Position numbers and translations under genes: made by a program. This document shows, in pieces, positions 7,906 through 13,831 of a stretch of DNA of 35,809 nt; the stretch's first letter is position 1, and each line of letters begins with the position of its first letter. The notes under the pieces are model-generated. The model did no database searches. It saw nothing but the letters and a program-made list of their open reading frames with translations, and was not told where the DNA came from. Source of the DNA: Deltaproteobacteria bacterium (GTDB lineage: Bacteria; Desulfobacterota; GWC2-55-46; JADFVP01); contig JAJCZH010000014.1 in the NCBI GenBank assembly GCA_029262515.1, positions 1-35,809 on the forward strand, in the 5' to 3' direction.

Positions 7906-8328
7906 CTACCCTGAGCGTAGAGAAGCAGTTGCCTTCTCTACCGTACGCCCACCAAAATAAAAGACTATTACAGTTTGGATAATATCTTTATGAATCTCGG
8001 ACAAAACCATCTGCTCGAAGCCGAAATATGGTGCAAGAACTGTCCATGCAAATAACCCAAGGATGAGGAATGACCAGACAGGGCGGTGCGTAACCGTAAG
8101 TACTTTTGCCCAGCCTGGAGCCCCGATAGCCTCGTCGGAAGCGAGCTTGCGAGCGCCCTGAACATCGGCTATGGCGGTTTTATACTCTTCCATAGATAGA
8201 CGACGAGCTTCGAGTTTCAAATTCTCACGCTCCTCTTCGCTCATAGATTCAGGCAGAAATTTACCAACAAGGCGATTAACAACATTGCCTACTGTGCTCT
8301 GAATAATATCTCCGACTACCGGTGTCAT
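7906..8328 (-). CDS. Phage holin, 3TM (gene-transfer-release) type
   Basis: This 140-residue protein has a charged N-terminal half (ESMSEEERENLKLEARR) and a C-terminal half with GAPGWAKVLTVTHRPVW, two clear hydrophobic segments and the closing FYFFGGRTVEK-like sequence (FYFGGRTVEKA). This pattern is that of the GTA_holin_3TM family of holin-like phage proteins that permeabilise the inner membrane. The start chosen is ATG 8328, which overlaps the upstream stop as ATGA and has AAGGAG upstream. A start at 8346 would add six residues without that support. It is the last gene of the four-gene cassette. Confidence 0.8.
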   Translation of the reverse strand: MTPVVGDIIQSTVGNVVNRLVGKFLPESMSEEERENLKLEARRLSMEEYKTAIADVQGARKLASDEAIGAPGWAKVLTVTHRPVWSFLILGLFAWTVLAPYFGFEQMVLSEIHKDIIQTVIVFYFGGRTVEKATASLRSG

Positions 8329-8507
8329 AACTCTAGCTCCTTCCATCTAGCCTCAAACGTGGAAACCGCAGCCTCAACATTTCCAGACTTATGGCTTGCC
8401 AATATATTCATCAAGCCGTTTCTAACCACATGAGATAAGTGCAAGCGTATCGGATCAGGCAATTGCCTGATCTGTTCCTCAACCTCAAATGCGTCGTATA
8501 ATGTCAT
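8325..8507 (-). CDS. Small phage protein, unknown function (60 aa)
   Basis: I do not recognise a family. The 60-residue product is soluble, mostly helical in appearance, with an acidic N-terminus (MTLYDAFEVEEQIRQLP) and no membrane segment or cysteine. It starts two bases after the DUF5675 stop and overlaps the holin start by ATGA, so it is part of a translationally coupled cassette and is very likely a real gene. A role in lysis control is possible from position only. Confidence 0.65.
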   Translation of the reverse strand: MTLYDAFEVEEQIRQLPDPIRLHLSHVVRNGLMNILASHKSGNVEAAVSTFEARWKELEL

Positions 8508-8508
8508 A

Positions 8509-8898
8509 CTATACCGTCACCAGATTTAAGGTAAACGAACCCACATCGGCAGTACGCCTCCTAAATTCTCCAAAGCCTTTACGACTAGAGAGCACTGCAG
8601 CTTTGTCACCAAGGTACTCGAACTGCTCGCCAACGATAATACAACCTTCTGTATCGTCTTCTGTGTTACCGGTATGAAAGAGGATGTGCGTGCGTCCCGG
8701 CACATCCTTTATTTCAAACGTATTACCAAAACGAGGTGACTCGACACGTTTACACTCATAAATGCCATCTGGAATACACGACACGTTGCGCTTGTTATTG
8801 AGCCACGGGTTTTCGATTGTAAGGGCAAAGGCAACGCCCATATCTATTAAGACCCCGAAAGTACCGTCTGAGTTTGATGCTACGCGCTTGAGAATCAT
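8509..8898 (-). CDS. DUF5675 family protein
   Basis: The 129-residue product matches the DUF5675 pattern seen in phage and prophage lysis regions: an N-terminal strand set with FALTIENPW, then IPDGIYEC, then ILFHTGNTEDDTEGCIIVG. The His and Asp/Glu-rich motif HTGN-x2-DDTEGC suggests a peptidase-like or metal-binding active site, but function is not established. The start at ATG 8898 is chosen because GAGAGG lies five bases upstream and the previous gene stops nine bases before it. An upstream ATG at 8970 would overlap that gene by 60 bases. It is not needed for host metabolism and belongs with the prophage. Confidence 0.78.
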   Translation of the reverse strand: MILKRVASNSDGTFGVLIDMGVAFALTIENPWLNNKRNVSCIPDGIYECKRVESPRFGNTFEIKDVPGRTHILFHTGNTEDDTEGCIIVGEQFEYLGDKAAVLSSRKGFGEFRRRTADVGSFTLNLVTV

Positions 8899-8906
8899 AA
8901 TGCCTC

Positions 8907-9134
8907 TCAGTTTAATGTTAAGTGGCTTACTATCGCTTTTACCCAAAGGTACAGGTCCTTTAGCATCCATGTCAGGGCAAGGCCAAAAACAATAAAAAGA
9001 AGCTTGACCCCATTCTTCTTTGTCTGAAGGAACGATTTAACCGCCCGCTGCTCCTCTGGTGAAAGGGAACAACAGGCGTGTTGATTGCGGCTCTCAAACT
9101 CATCAACTGACCTGCCCCCCAATAACTGGTCCAT
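8907..9134 (-). pseudogene. Small phage membrane protein, 5' end replaced by the IS end
   Basis: The open frame encodes 75 residues with one strong TM helix (about residues 44-62, KLLFIVFGLALTWML). The first nine residues (MDQLLGGRS) are read from the terminal inverted repeat of the IS element (9108-9134). Native phage sequence begins at VDEFESRNQ, base 9107. The original start codon was therefore lost with the deletion. The ATG now available is inside the IS and has no convincing ribosome binding site, so expression is doubtful. Its place before DUF5675 and the holin suggests a spanin- or holin-accessory-type protein, but I cannot assign a family. Confidence 0.65.
9108..9132 (+). repeat. IS left terminal inverted repeat
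   Basis: It begins TGACCTGCCCCCCAATAA and pairs with the right end at 10313-10337. The outer 11 bases are identical, and a GGTC block further in is shared with a one-base offset. Confidence 0.88.
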
Positions 9135-9175
9135 GTTTTATGTTAAAATCATGGACCTAATGAAGGGGGTAAACT

Positions 9176-9454
9176 ATGAGCAGGAAGCGCTTTACAGCAG
9201 AAGATATTATCAACAAGCTACGTGAGGCCGAGATCTTTCTTGGGCAAGGCCTTTCTGTTGAGGAGATGCTTCGTAAGATCGAGGTATCGGGACAGACCTA
9301 CTACCGCTGGCGCAAGGAGTACGGCGGCATGAGAGTAGACCAGGCCCGTAAGCTTAAGGATGTAGAGAAAGAGAACGCAAGGCTCAAGAAGCTGGTTGCA
9401 GATCTTAGCCTCGATAATGCCATACTTAAGGAGGCCTCCAAGGGAAACTACTGA
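9176..9454 (+). CDS. IS3-family transposase OrfA
   Basis: OrfA is the 92-residue DNA-binding part of the transposase. Residues about 5-50 form the helix-turn-helix of the IS407-like group (MSRKRFTAEDIINKLREAE, then QTYYRWRKEYGGM), and the C-terminal part is a leucine-zipper-like coiled coil (LKDVEKENARLKKLVADL). A Shine-Dalgarno-like AAGGGGG precedes the ATG. A slippery heptamer lies four codons before the stop, so part of the ribosomes pass into the OrfB frame and make the OrfAB fusion. Confidence 0.95.
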   Translation: MSRKRFTAEDIINKLREAEIFLGQGLSVEEMLRKIEVSGQTYYRWRKEYGGMRVDQARKLKDVEKENARLKKLVADLSLDNAILKEASKGNY

Positions 9455-9476
9455 GCCCGGCAAAACGCCGCCGGGC
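9442..9476 (+). promoter_or_regulatory. Programmed -1 frameshift signal: slippery heptamer plus stem-loop
   Basis: The heptamer G-GGA-AAC (9442-9448) lies in the right phase with the OrfA frame (AAG GGA AAC). Six bases later a perfect 7-bp G/C-rich stem GCCCGGC (9455-9461) pairs with GCCGGGC (9470-9476) around an 8-base loop. This is the standard layout of a stimulated -1 frameshift and joins OrfA to OrfB. Confidence 0.9.
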
Positions 9477-10296
9477 GGTAACACATGTCTGTAATGAGCT
9501 TATTGTCTCAGAGCATCGTGCCTGCATGGTCTTGGATCAGCACCGCTCGACCCAAAGGTACGTTATCCGTATAAGCGAGTATGAGGCAAGACTTACGTCC
9601 AGGATTGTGAAGCTTGCATGCCAATATGGACGTTATGGCTATAGACGGATAACTGGACTCCTGAAGCAAGAAGGCTGGAAGATCAACCACAAGAGAGTCG
9701 AGCGTATATGGCGTAGAGAAGGCCTTAGGGTGCCTCAGAAGCAACCTAAACGCAGGCGGCTCTGGTTTAACGAAGGCTCTCTAATAAGACTAAGGCCTCA
9801 GAGAAAGGATCATGTTTGGAGCTACGACTTTGTCTTTGACCGTACGAGCGATGGTCGTTCCATCAAGATGTTGAACATAATAGATGAGTACACCAGGGAG
9901 TGCTTGGCTATCAAGGTTGGAAGACAACTACGGAGCCAGGACGTACTTGAATGCCTTGGCGATCTCTTTGTCAGGCGTGGTATCCCTGATCACATAAGAT
10001 CTGACAACGGTGCTGAGTTTACGGCTCATGCAGTTAGAAAGTGGCTGAAGCGGCTTGGTATTAAAACTCTTTATATAGAGCCTGGCAGCCCCTGGGAGAA
10101 TGGATACATCGAATCCTTCAACGGTAAACTCAGAGATGAACTACTTAACGGAGAGGTGCTGGATACACTGCTTGAAGCAAGAGTATTGACTGAGAGATGG
10201 AGGCAGGAGTACAATCAGGTCAGGCCACATAGCTCTCTTGGATATCGACCACCGGCACCGGAGACTATCTTGCCACAGCAGGTCATAAATGGATAG
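9448..10296 (+). CDS. IS3-family transposase OrfB (catalytic part, reached by -1 frameshift)
   Basis: The frame is open from the frameshift site at 9442-9448, and the encoded sequence LLSPAKRRRAVTHVCNEL continues the usual OrfAB junction. The first in-frame ATG is only at 9526, so starting there would lose 26 conserved residues. The catalytic core has the retroviral-integrase-type DDE residues: Asp in WSYDFVFDR, Asp in IRSDNGAEF and Glu in WENGYIESFNGKLRDE. The fusion OrfAB is the active transposase of this family. No internal stop or frameshift other than the programmed one is seen. Confidence 0.93.
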   Translation, partial: LLSPAKRRRAVTHVCNELIVSEHRACMVLDQHRSTQRYVIRISEYEARLTSRIVKLACQYGRYGYRRITGLLKQEGWKINHKRVERIWRREGLRVPQKQPKRRRLWFNEGSLIRLRPQRKDHVWSYDFVFDRTSDGRSIKMLNIIDEYTRECLAIKVGRQLRSQDVLECLGDLFVRRGIPDHIRSDNGAEFTAHAVRKWLKRLGIKTLYIEPGSPWENGYIESFNGKLRDELLNGEVLDTLLEARVLTERWRQEYNQVRPHSSLGYRPPAPETILPQQVING

Positions 10297-10312
10297 AAAT
10301 TCACTTTAGAAG

Positions 10313-10337
10313 TTGACCGACAAATAGGGGCAGGTCA
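10313..10337 (-). repeat. IS right terminal inverted repeat
   Basis: On the minus strand it begins TGACCTGCCCCTATTTG. The outer 11 bases match the left end. The next base inward into the flank (10338) is the broken terminase gene. Confidence 0.88.
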
Positions 10338-10746
10338 TACCCGCCCTCATATTCGCATACTCATCCAACACACCACCATCCCAAGCGACACCTTCAATCC
10401 GTTGCGGCTTGTCGAGCCCAACCACCCATACCTCACTAGAAAAAATTGTCGTTATACATAACTCGGTCTCATAAATGCGCCTGACCCACTCAGAAGGGAT
10501 AAGAGCCTTCAAGTCTTTCCAGAATATCCTTTTTGCCTGATCCCTCGTAGGCGCAGCTGCAAAGTACCTAGGATCTGCAAAACCCGTGTCTCTTGGTATT
10601 GCAACTACCAAACGCCGCTTTGCAAGCTCGGTTTTACCACTTCTTCTTCCTGCAGGTACCACACAGAAGCGCTTATTCGCTTTCCAAAGACGGTTCTGGG
10701 TCTGATGAAACCGTAAGGAAGTCCATCTCGCTGATAATCCGTTCAC
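10338..10746 (-). pseudogene. Phage terminase large subunit, truncated by the IS
   Basis: Terminase large subunit is the ATPase motor and nuclease that packages phage DNA. The remaining part has Walker A at about residues 32-39 (GRRSGKTE) and Walker B at about 125-129 (GVLDE). After about 135 residues (EYANMRAG) the frame enters the IS terminal repeat and stops at 10306, with the last residues encoded by the IS. Family members are commonly over 400 residues, so the rest of the ATPase domain and the whole nuclease domain are gone. The start (GTG 10746) overlaps the small-subunit gene by 74 bases. It is surely non-functional for packaging. Confidence 0.85.
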
Positions 10747-11158
10747 TATCTATTCTCTCTCCACAACTACCTGTTGACAAGGAATCAAACATTCCCCAAG
10801 CTAGCTTTTCTCCCTTAACCACGCTACTAAGAACCTCACCAGCAGCCTTGGCAACCTTCAATTCCTCTAACCCCTGTTTTAAATCTTCACTGTTCAAACC
10901 TTTTATTAGCCGCTTCTTCACTCCACTCCACAAGACTCTATGTCCAGCACTTACATCACCTGACTCAACAATGCCACCGTGCTGACAAAGTACCTCATGA
11001 TCAGTTATGATCTCCTCATACCTGAACCTCTTCCACCCTTCTCTACTTGCTCTCTTATTTATGGTTGACGTATGACATTCATATTTTTTTGCCAACTCTT
11101 TAACACTGCATGCTGTTCCCGTATACTCTGATTTAAGACTACACCAGTTAATTGCCAC
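10673..11158 (-). CDS. Putative phage terminase small subunit (HTH protein)
   Basis: The 161-residue protein begins with a clear helix-turn-helix segment (about residues 15-45: CSVKELAKKYECHTSTINK then RASREGW), followed by charged helices. This architecture, together with its position immediately before the terminase large subunit, is typical of small subunits that bind the packaging site. The start is GTG 11158 with GAGG about eight bases upstream. The 3' end overlaps the large-subunit frame by 74 bases. The family call rests mainly on architecture and position; a generic phage DNA-binding protein is the alternative. Confidence 0.68.
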   Translation of the reverse strand: MAINWCSLKSEYTGTACSVKELAKKYECHTSTINKRASREGWKRFRYEEIITDHEVLCQHGGIVESGDVSAGHRVLWSGVKKRLIKGLNSEDLKQGLEELKVAKAAGEVLSSVVKGEKLAWGMFDSLSTGSCGERIDSERIISEMDFLTVSSDPEPSLESE

Positions 11159-11228
11159 TCTAAAACCTCAACACCCATAACTGCTCCACCTTCATACAAT
11201 GGTTACTTTCCATATCCAAGACAGATCA

Positions 11229-11414
11229 TTACACGCCGTCCAACCCAACATGATCAGTACATTTCTTTAATGGATATAGACTTAAAAACTCCTTATTGCA
11301 CACAAGACACACTTCAGGCTCCCTCAAGAGCACCCTTTTACTGCTCCACCGTAAGTACCTGCCTGTCAGGTTCAAAGTGTCATCTGAGTCAAAATAATTA
11401 ATAATATTACCCAC
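11229..11414 (-). CDS. Small phage protein with a putative zinc-binding Cys/His set
   Basis: The start is taken as GTG 11414 because a full GGAGGTGA lies six bases upstream. An in-frame GTG at 11423 overlaps that Shine-Dalgarno and is unlikely. The 61-residue product contains C-x2-C (CLVC) and then C-x2-H (CTDH) 13 residues later, a spacing that could bind one zinc. No family is recognised. Similar small zinc-ribbon proteins are frequent beside phage terminase genes, some being HNH-type, but the HNH residues are not seen here. Confidence 0.55.
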   Translation of the reverse strand: MGNIINYFDSDDTLNLTGRYLRWSSKRVLLREPEVCLVCNKEFLSLYPLKKCTDHVGLDGV

Positions 11415-11436
11415 AAAAATCACCTCCTATCTTGCG

Positions 11437-11520
11437 TTCTACCCTATGGTGTTTTTTTTCTACCCCTAATCTTCTAAATTATTGTTACTATTGAACAAAA
11501 AGTATCAAATTATTCTACCC
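11437..11520. repeat. Three copies of TTCTACCC upstream of the packaging genes
   Basis: The octamer TTCTACCC (GGGTAGAA on the transcribed-direction strand) occurs at 11437-11444, 11458-11465 and 11513-11520, all in the same orientation. The first two starts are 21 bp apart, two helical turns. They lie just upstream of the strong ribosome binding site of the 61-aa gene and downstream of the terminator at 11608-11638, where the promoter of the terminase transcript must be. They could be binding sites for a phage regulator. Confidence 0.5.
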
Positions 11521-11607
11521 CTTGCTCGTAAGAGGCATATTTTTTATTAAATTCAAATAACTACCACACAAAAGCACAGCCGCTAAAGCTCACCCTATTA
11601 AATATAC

Positions 11608-11638
11608 AAAAAAAGGGCCGCCCATATTTGGGCGGCCC
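11608..11638 (-). terminator. Strong rho-independent terminator within the prophage
   Basis: A perfect 10-bp stem GGGCCGCCCA/TGGGCGGCCC closes a 4-base loop (TATT). On the minus strand it is followed by seven T residues, while the plus-strand side has no T run. It therefore ends the transcript of the two regulator-type genes (11719-12169) and separates them from the terminase block. The sequence from 11424 to 11718 has no gene. Confidence 0.9.
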
Positions 11639-11718
11639 TCAAAAAGCAGTAGTATCATTCATTTGTTTTACTTACACCGTTAAAACCAAGACAATCGATT
11701 CATACCTACAAAAATTCA

Positions 11719-11979
11719 CTAATCCTGTGTTAGCCAACTATAACCATTCACATTATCATCACTCAAGTACCTTTCAAACATACTATCCAAGCCATCCCTG
11801 TATCCATATATCCTGAATTGCTCAAGCATGTCTCCCATAGACTGGTACTGCCTTATAGTCTTATACTCTAAACGATCAATACCAGCCGATCTTTCTGGAA
11901 TTTGCACCTCAATAGAGCGCCTCCTCTTCCTGTGCCCTTGCAATCGCGACTTTCTCTTCTGCCCTGTAGAGTATTTCAT
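11719..11979 (-). CDS. Small basic phage protein, unknown function
   Basis: The start is ATG 11979, with GGGAGG four bases upstream, the best ribosome binding site in the prophage. A further upstream ATG at 12015 lacks one. The 86-residue product has a strongly basic N-terminus (TGQKRKSRLQGHRKRRRS) and an acidic, aromatic C-terminus. The basic start suggests nucleic-acid binding. No family is recognised. The first 71 bases overlap the end of the HTH gene in another frame, and the strong terminator follows the gene, so both are read from one transcript. Confidence 0.6.
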   Translation of the reverse strand: MKYSTGQKRKSRLQGHRKRRRSIEVQIPERSAGIDRLEYKTIRQYQSMGDMLEQFRIYGYRDGLDSMFERYLSDDNVNGYSWLTQD

Positions 11980-12169
11980 AAGTCCTCCCAAGTGATATTC
12001 TGTGGCTTTTAGCAATAACCTTCATATGTGCCCTCCAGTAATGGTACTCAGTAAAAATAGCACGCTCTCTGGTACTAAGTTCAGCTAATGGCCAAAGTAA
12101 TTCCCTTAAGTCCTCCCCGCTTGCAGCAAGCCCTTCATAAAATGCCTCTGTATTTACTTTCAACTTCAT
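11909..12169 (-). CDS. Sigma-70 region-4-like HTH phage protein
   Basis: The 86-residue product carries LSTRERAIFTEYHYWRAHM followed by KVIAKSHRISLGRTYEIL, which reads like the helix-turn-helix of sigma-70 region 4 or of ArpU-type phage late-gene regulators (ERAIF...Y...I-A...S-x2-Y). No region 2 is present, so it cannot be a complete sigma factor. As the first gene after the predicted prophage promoter, it may control the downstream packaging block. No good Shine-Dalgarno precedes the ATG. The family assignment is by motif resemblance only. Confidence 0.55.
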   Translation of the reverse strand: MKLKVNTEAFYEGLAASGEDLRELLWPLAELSTRERAIFTEYHYWRAHMKVIAKSHRISLGRTYEILYRAEEKVAIARAQEEEALY

Positions 12170-12447
12170 TATGTAATCTTGCCTTTTTCTGGCAGAAAGC
12201 TCAGAGAAGACACAAGTCAGTAGACACTGCCTATGCCAAAGCCGGGCAATAAAAAGGAGTAAACAGACTTTTATGGATTTGACGACTGTCTGTTACTAAT
12301 ATTTACCTGAAAGTACTGCAAAAGAGTAGGAAGTAACTGTACAAGGAACAGATAGCTAACTACAGCAAGACGACATGAAGCGTGCAAAAATATGGTAAAC
12401 GTATTGTCAACTCTTGATGACTTAAATAAATGTAGTAAACGGCAAAT

Positions 12448-12476
12448 AGTACACTAATGCTTTAGCAAAAAGTCAA
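12448..12476 (-). promoter_or_regulatory. Candidate promoter for the prophage regulator genes
   Basis: On the minus strand TTGACT (12471-12476) is separated by 17 bp from TGTACT (12448-12453), five and four matches to the -35 and -10 consensus. It points to the HTH gene, with a leader of about 270 nt. The -10 and most of the spacer fall inside one of two related 20-bp repeats, which could then be an operator. Confidence 0.45.
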
Positions 12477-12605
12477 GTAAAAATTTCACAGCTCCACCAG
12501 CACTTAACTCAAATAAGCTTATGCGGTAATTTTATTGGGGTCAATAGGGGATAGGGAAGGTTTTGGGTAAATCAGTTATGTGCGAGTACACCAATGCTTT
12601 GCAAA
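12449..12605. repeat. Pair of near-identical 20-21 bp direct repeats
   Basis: GTACACTAATGCTTTAGCAA at 12449-12468 and GTACACCAATGCTTTGCAAA at 12586-12605 differ by one substitution and one inserted base. Their starts are 137 bp apart, in the non-coding region beside the prophage. They may be paired operators or attachment-site remnants. No third copy was noticed near 7600-7905. Confidence 0.5.
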
Positions 12606-12644
12606 TATAGTGACGACGAGATACTACAAAAGTATTAATAACAA

Positions 12645-13736
12645 CTAGACTGCAAACCTGAAATGCATTATGTCGCCATCCACTACGGGATAATCCTTGC
12701 CTTCAAGCCTAAGAAGGCCTTGCTCTTTACACGCCAGTTCAGACCCACACGTAATATAATCATTATATCCCATTACCTCGGCACGTATGAAGCCGTGTTG
12801 AAAATCTGTATGTATCACTCCAGCCGCCTCTGGCGCCAATGCACCATCTCTAACCGTCCACGCCCTTACCTCTTTTACTCCAACCGTAAAGAAGGTAATC
12901 AGGCCTAGTATCTTGTAGGCGGCTTCAGCGAGCCTATCGAGGCCAGAGCGAGTCAATCCTAGATCGGCAAGAAATTCACGTCGTTCATCTTCTGATAACT
13001 CGGCTATTTCAGATTCTATTTTACCGCAGATCACAACAAAACCAGCACCATATTTTATTGAATTCTCTCTTACTGCCTGAACGGAAGGCCCTTCTCCTTC
13101 AAGATCATCTTCACTGACATTTGCAACATAAATGACAGGTTTTGCGGTCAGCAGGTTTAGATCTTGAACAAGTAAAGCAGTCTCGTCTGTAAGCACTGTC
13201 CGCGCCGAGAAACCTTTCTCAAAAGCGGTATTGAGCGCTTCATAGACCGGCATCGCAGCCTTCATATCCTTGTCGCCGGTCTTAACCATCTTACCTGCCT
13301 TATATATACGCTTAGATAGAGTCTCCATATCGGCAAGTATCAACTCGGTCTCTATAACCTCAATATCATCGAGTGGGTCAACACGTCCCGACACATGAAC
13401 TACACCCTCATCCTCAAAACATCTGACCACATGGACAATGGTATCGACCGCGCGTATATTGCCTAAAAACTGGTTACCTAACCCTTCACCTTTCGACGCG
13501 CCTTTAACTATACCTGCTATATCGACAAACTCAACTGCTGTCATCATAACTTTCTGGGGGTTTACAAGAGCGGCTAATTTATCTAGCCTTTCGTCTCTCA
13601 AAGGCACCATTCCGACATTCGGCTCAATCGTGCAGAAAGGATAGTTAGAGGCCTCGGCACCGGCAGCAGTCATAGCATTAAATATAGTCGATTTACCGAC
13701 GTTTGGAAGCCCTATAATACCGCAGTTGAAACCCAT
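12645..13736 (-). CDS. ychF: Redox-regulated ATPase YchF (OLA1 family)
   Basis: YchF is an Obg-related P-loop protein that binds the ribosome and prefers ATP. The start is set at ATG 13736 (MGFNCGIIGLPNVGKST), with GGAGG nine bases upstream. This gives 363 residues, the same as E. coli YchF, and avoids six extra residues from an upstream ATG. G1 is GLPNVGKS. The G4 motif reads NVSE in place of NKxD, the known basis of ATP preference. The coiled-coil middle and C-terminal TGS domain (FFTVGVKEVRAWTVRDG) are present. A terminator ends the hppA transcript just before it. Confidence 0.95.
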   Translation of the reverse strand: MGFNCGIIGLPNVGKSTIFNAMTAAGAEASNYPFCTIEPNVGMVPLRDERLDKLAALVNPQKVMMTAVEFVDIAGIVKGASKGEGLGNQFLGNIRAVDTIVHVVRCFEDEGVVHVSGRVDPLDDIEVIETELILADMETLSKRIYKAGKMVKTGDKDMKAAMPVYEALNTAFEKGFSARTVLTDETALLVQDLNLLTAKPVIYVANVSEDDLEGEGPSVQAVRENSIKYGAGFVVICGKIESEIAELSEDERREFLADLGLTRSGLDRLAEAAYKILGLITFFTVGVKEVRAWTVRDGALAPEAAGVIHTDFQHGFIRAEVMGYNDYITCGSELACKEQGLLRLEGKDYPVVDGDIMHFRFAV

Positions 13737-13756
13737 CTGTAAATTCCTCCACAATT

Positions 13757-13799
13757 AAAAAGACTTCGGGTGCGATGTGAATCCACCACCCCCGAAGTC
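13757..13799 (-). terminator. Rho-independent terminator after hppA
   Basis: On the minus strand GACTTCGGG pairs perfectly with CCCGAAGTC across a 20-base loop and is followed by five T residues. It lies 33 bp past the hppA stop and directly before the ychF ribosome binding site, so ychF probably needs its own promoter or read-through. The long loop makes it weaker than the one at 11608. Confidence 0.78.
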
Positions 13800-13831
13800 A
13801 ATTAAAAAAATCTATCAAGCGGTTTATCGTA

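Larger units (their letters stand above)
9108..10337 (+). mobile_element. IS3-family insertion sequence (IS407-like), apparently intact
   Basis: The 1230-bp element is bounded by imperfect inverted repeats beginning TGACCTGCCCC on both sides. It encodes OrfA and a frameshifted OrfB with the full DDE triad, so it looks capable of transposition. It is the only plus-strand coding unit of the window. The flanking bases (CAAC on the left, TACC on the right) do not form a target duplication. This fits the adjacent gene truncations and indicates that a deletion or an IS-IS recombination followed the insertion. Confidence 0.93.
7906..12169 (-). mobile_element. Prophage remnant, internally deleted at an IS3-family element
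   Basis: Between lpxC and ychF lies a run of short minus-strand genes unlike the housekeeping genes around it: an HTH regulator-like gene, small unknowns, terminase small subunit, terminase large subunit (5' third only), then an IS element, then a lysis-type cassette ending in a 3TM holin. No portal, capsid, tail or integrase gene is present. Order and content are those of a tailed-phage genome whose morphogenesis genes were removed. Boundaries are approximate, since no att repeats were identified. Confidence 0.8.
12170..12644. other. 475-bp non-coding region between ychF and the prophage remnant
   Basis: No gene is supported here. It holds the two 20-bp repeats, the candidate promoter at 12448-12476 and a 7-bp inverted repeat AACAGAC (12262-12268)/GTCTGTT (12288-12294). 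No rho-independent terminator for ychF is visible. The right-hand prophage boundary should fall in this stretch. Confidence 0.6.

Noticed and set aside
7906-12169. Gene transfer agent cluster, suggested by the GTA-type holin
   Set aside because: The holin family name is broad, the structural genes are absent and the terminase is broken, so a decayed prophage is the simpler reading.
12262-12294. AACAGAC/GTCTGTT inverted repeat as an operator or att core
   Set aside because: Seven-base arms 19 bp apart are weak, and no copy was seen elsewhere; recorded only within the spacer entry.
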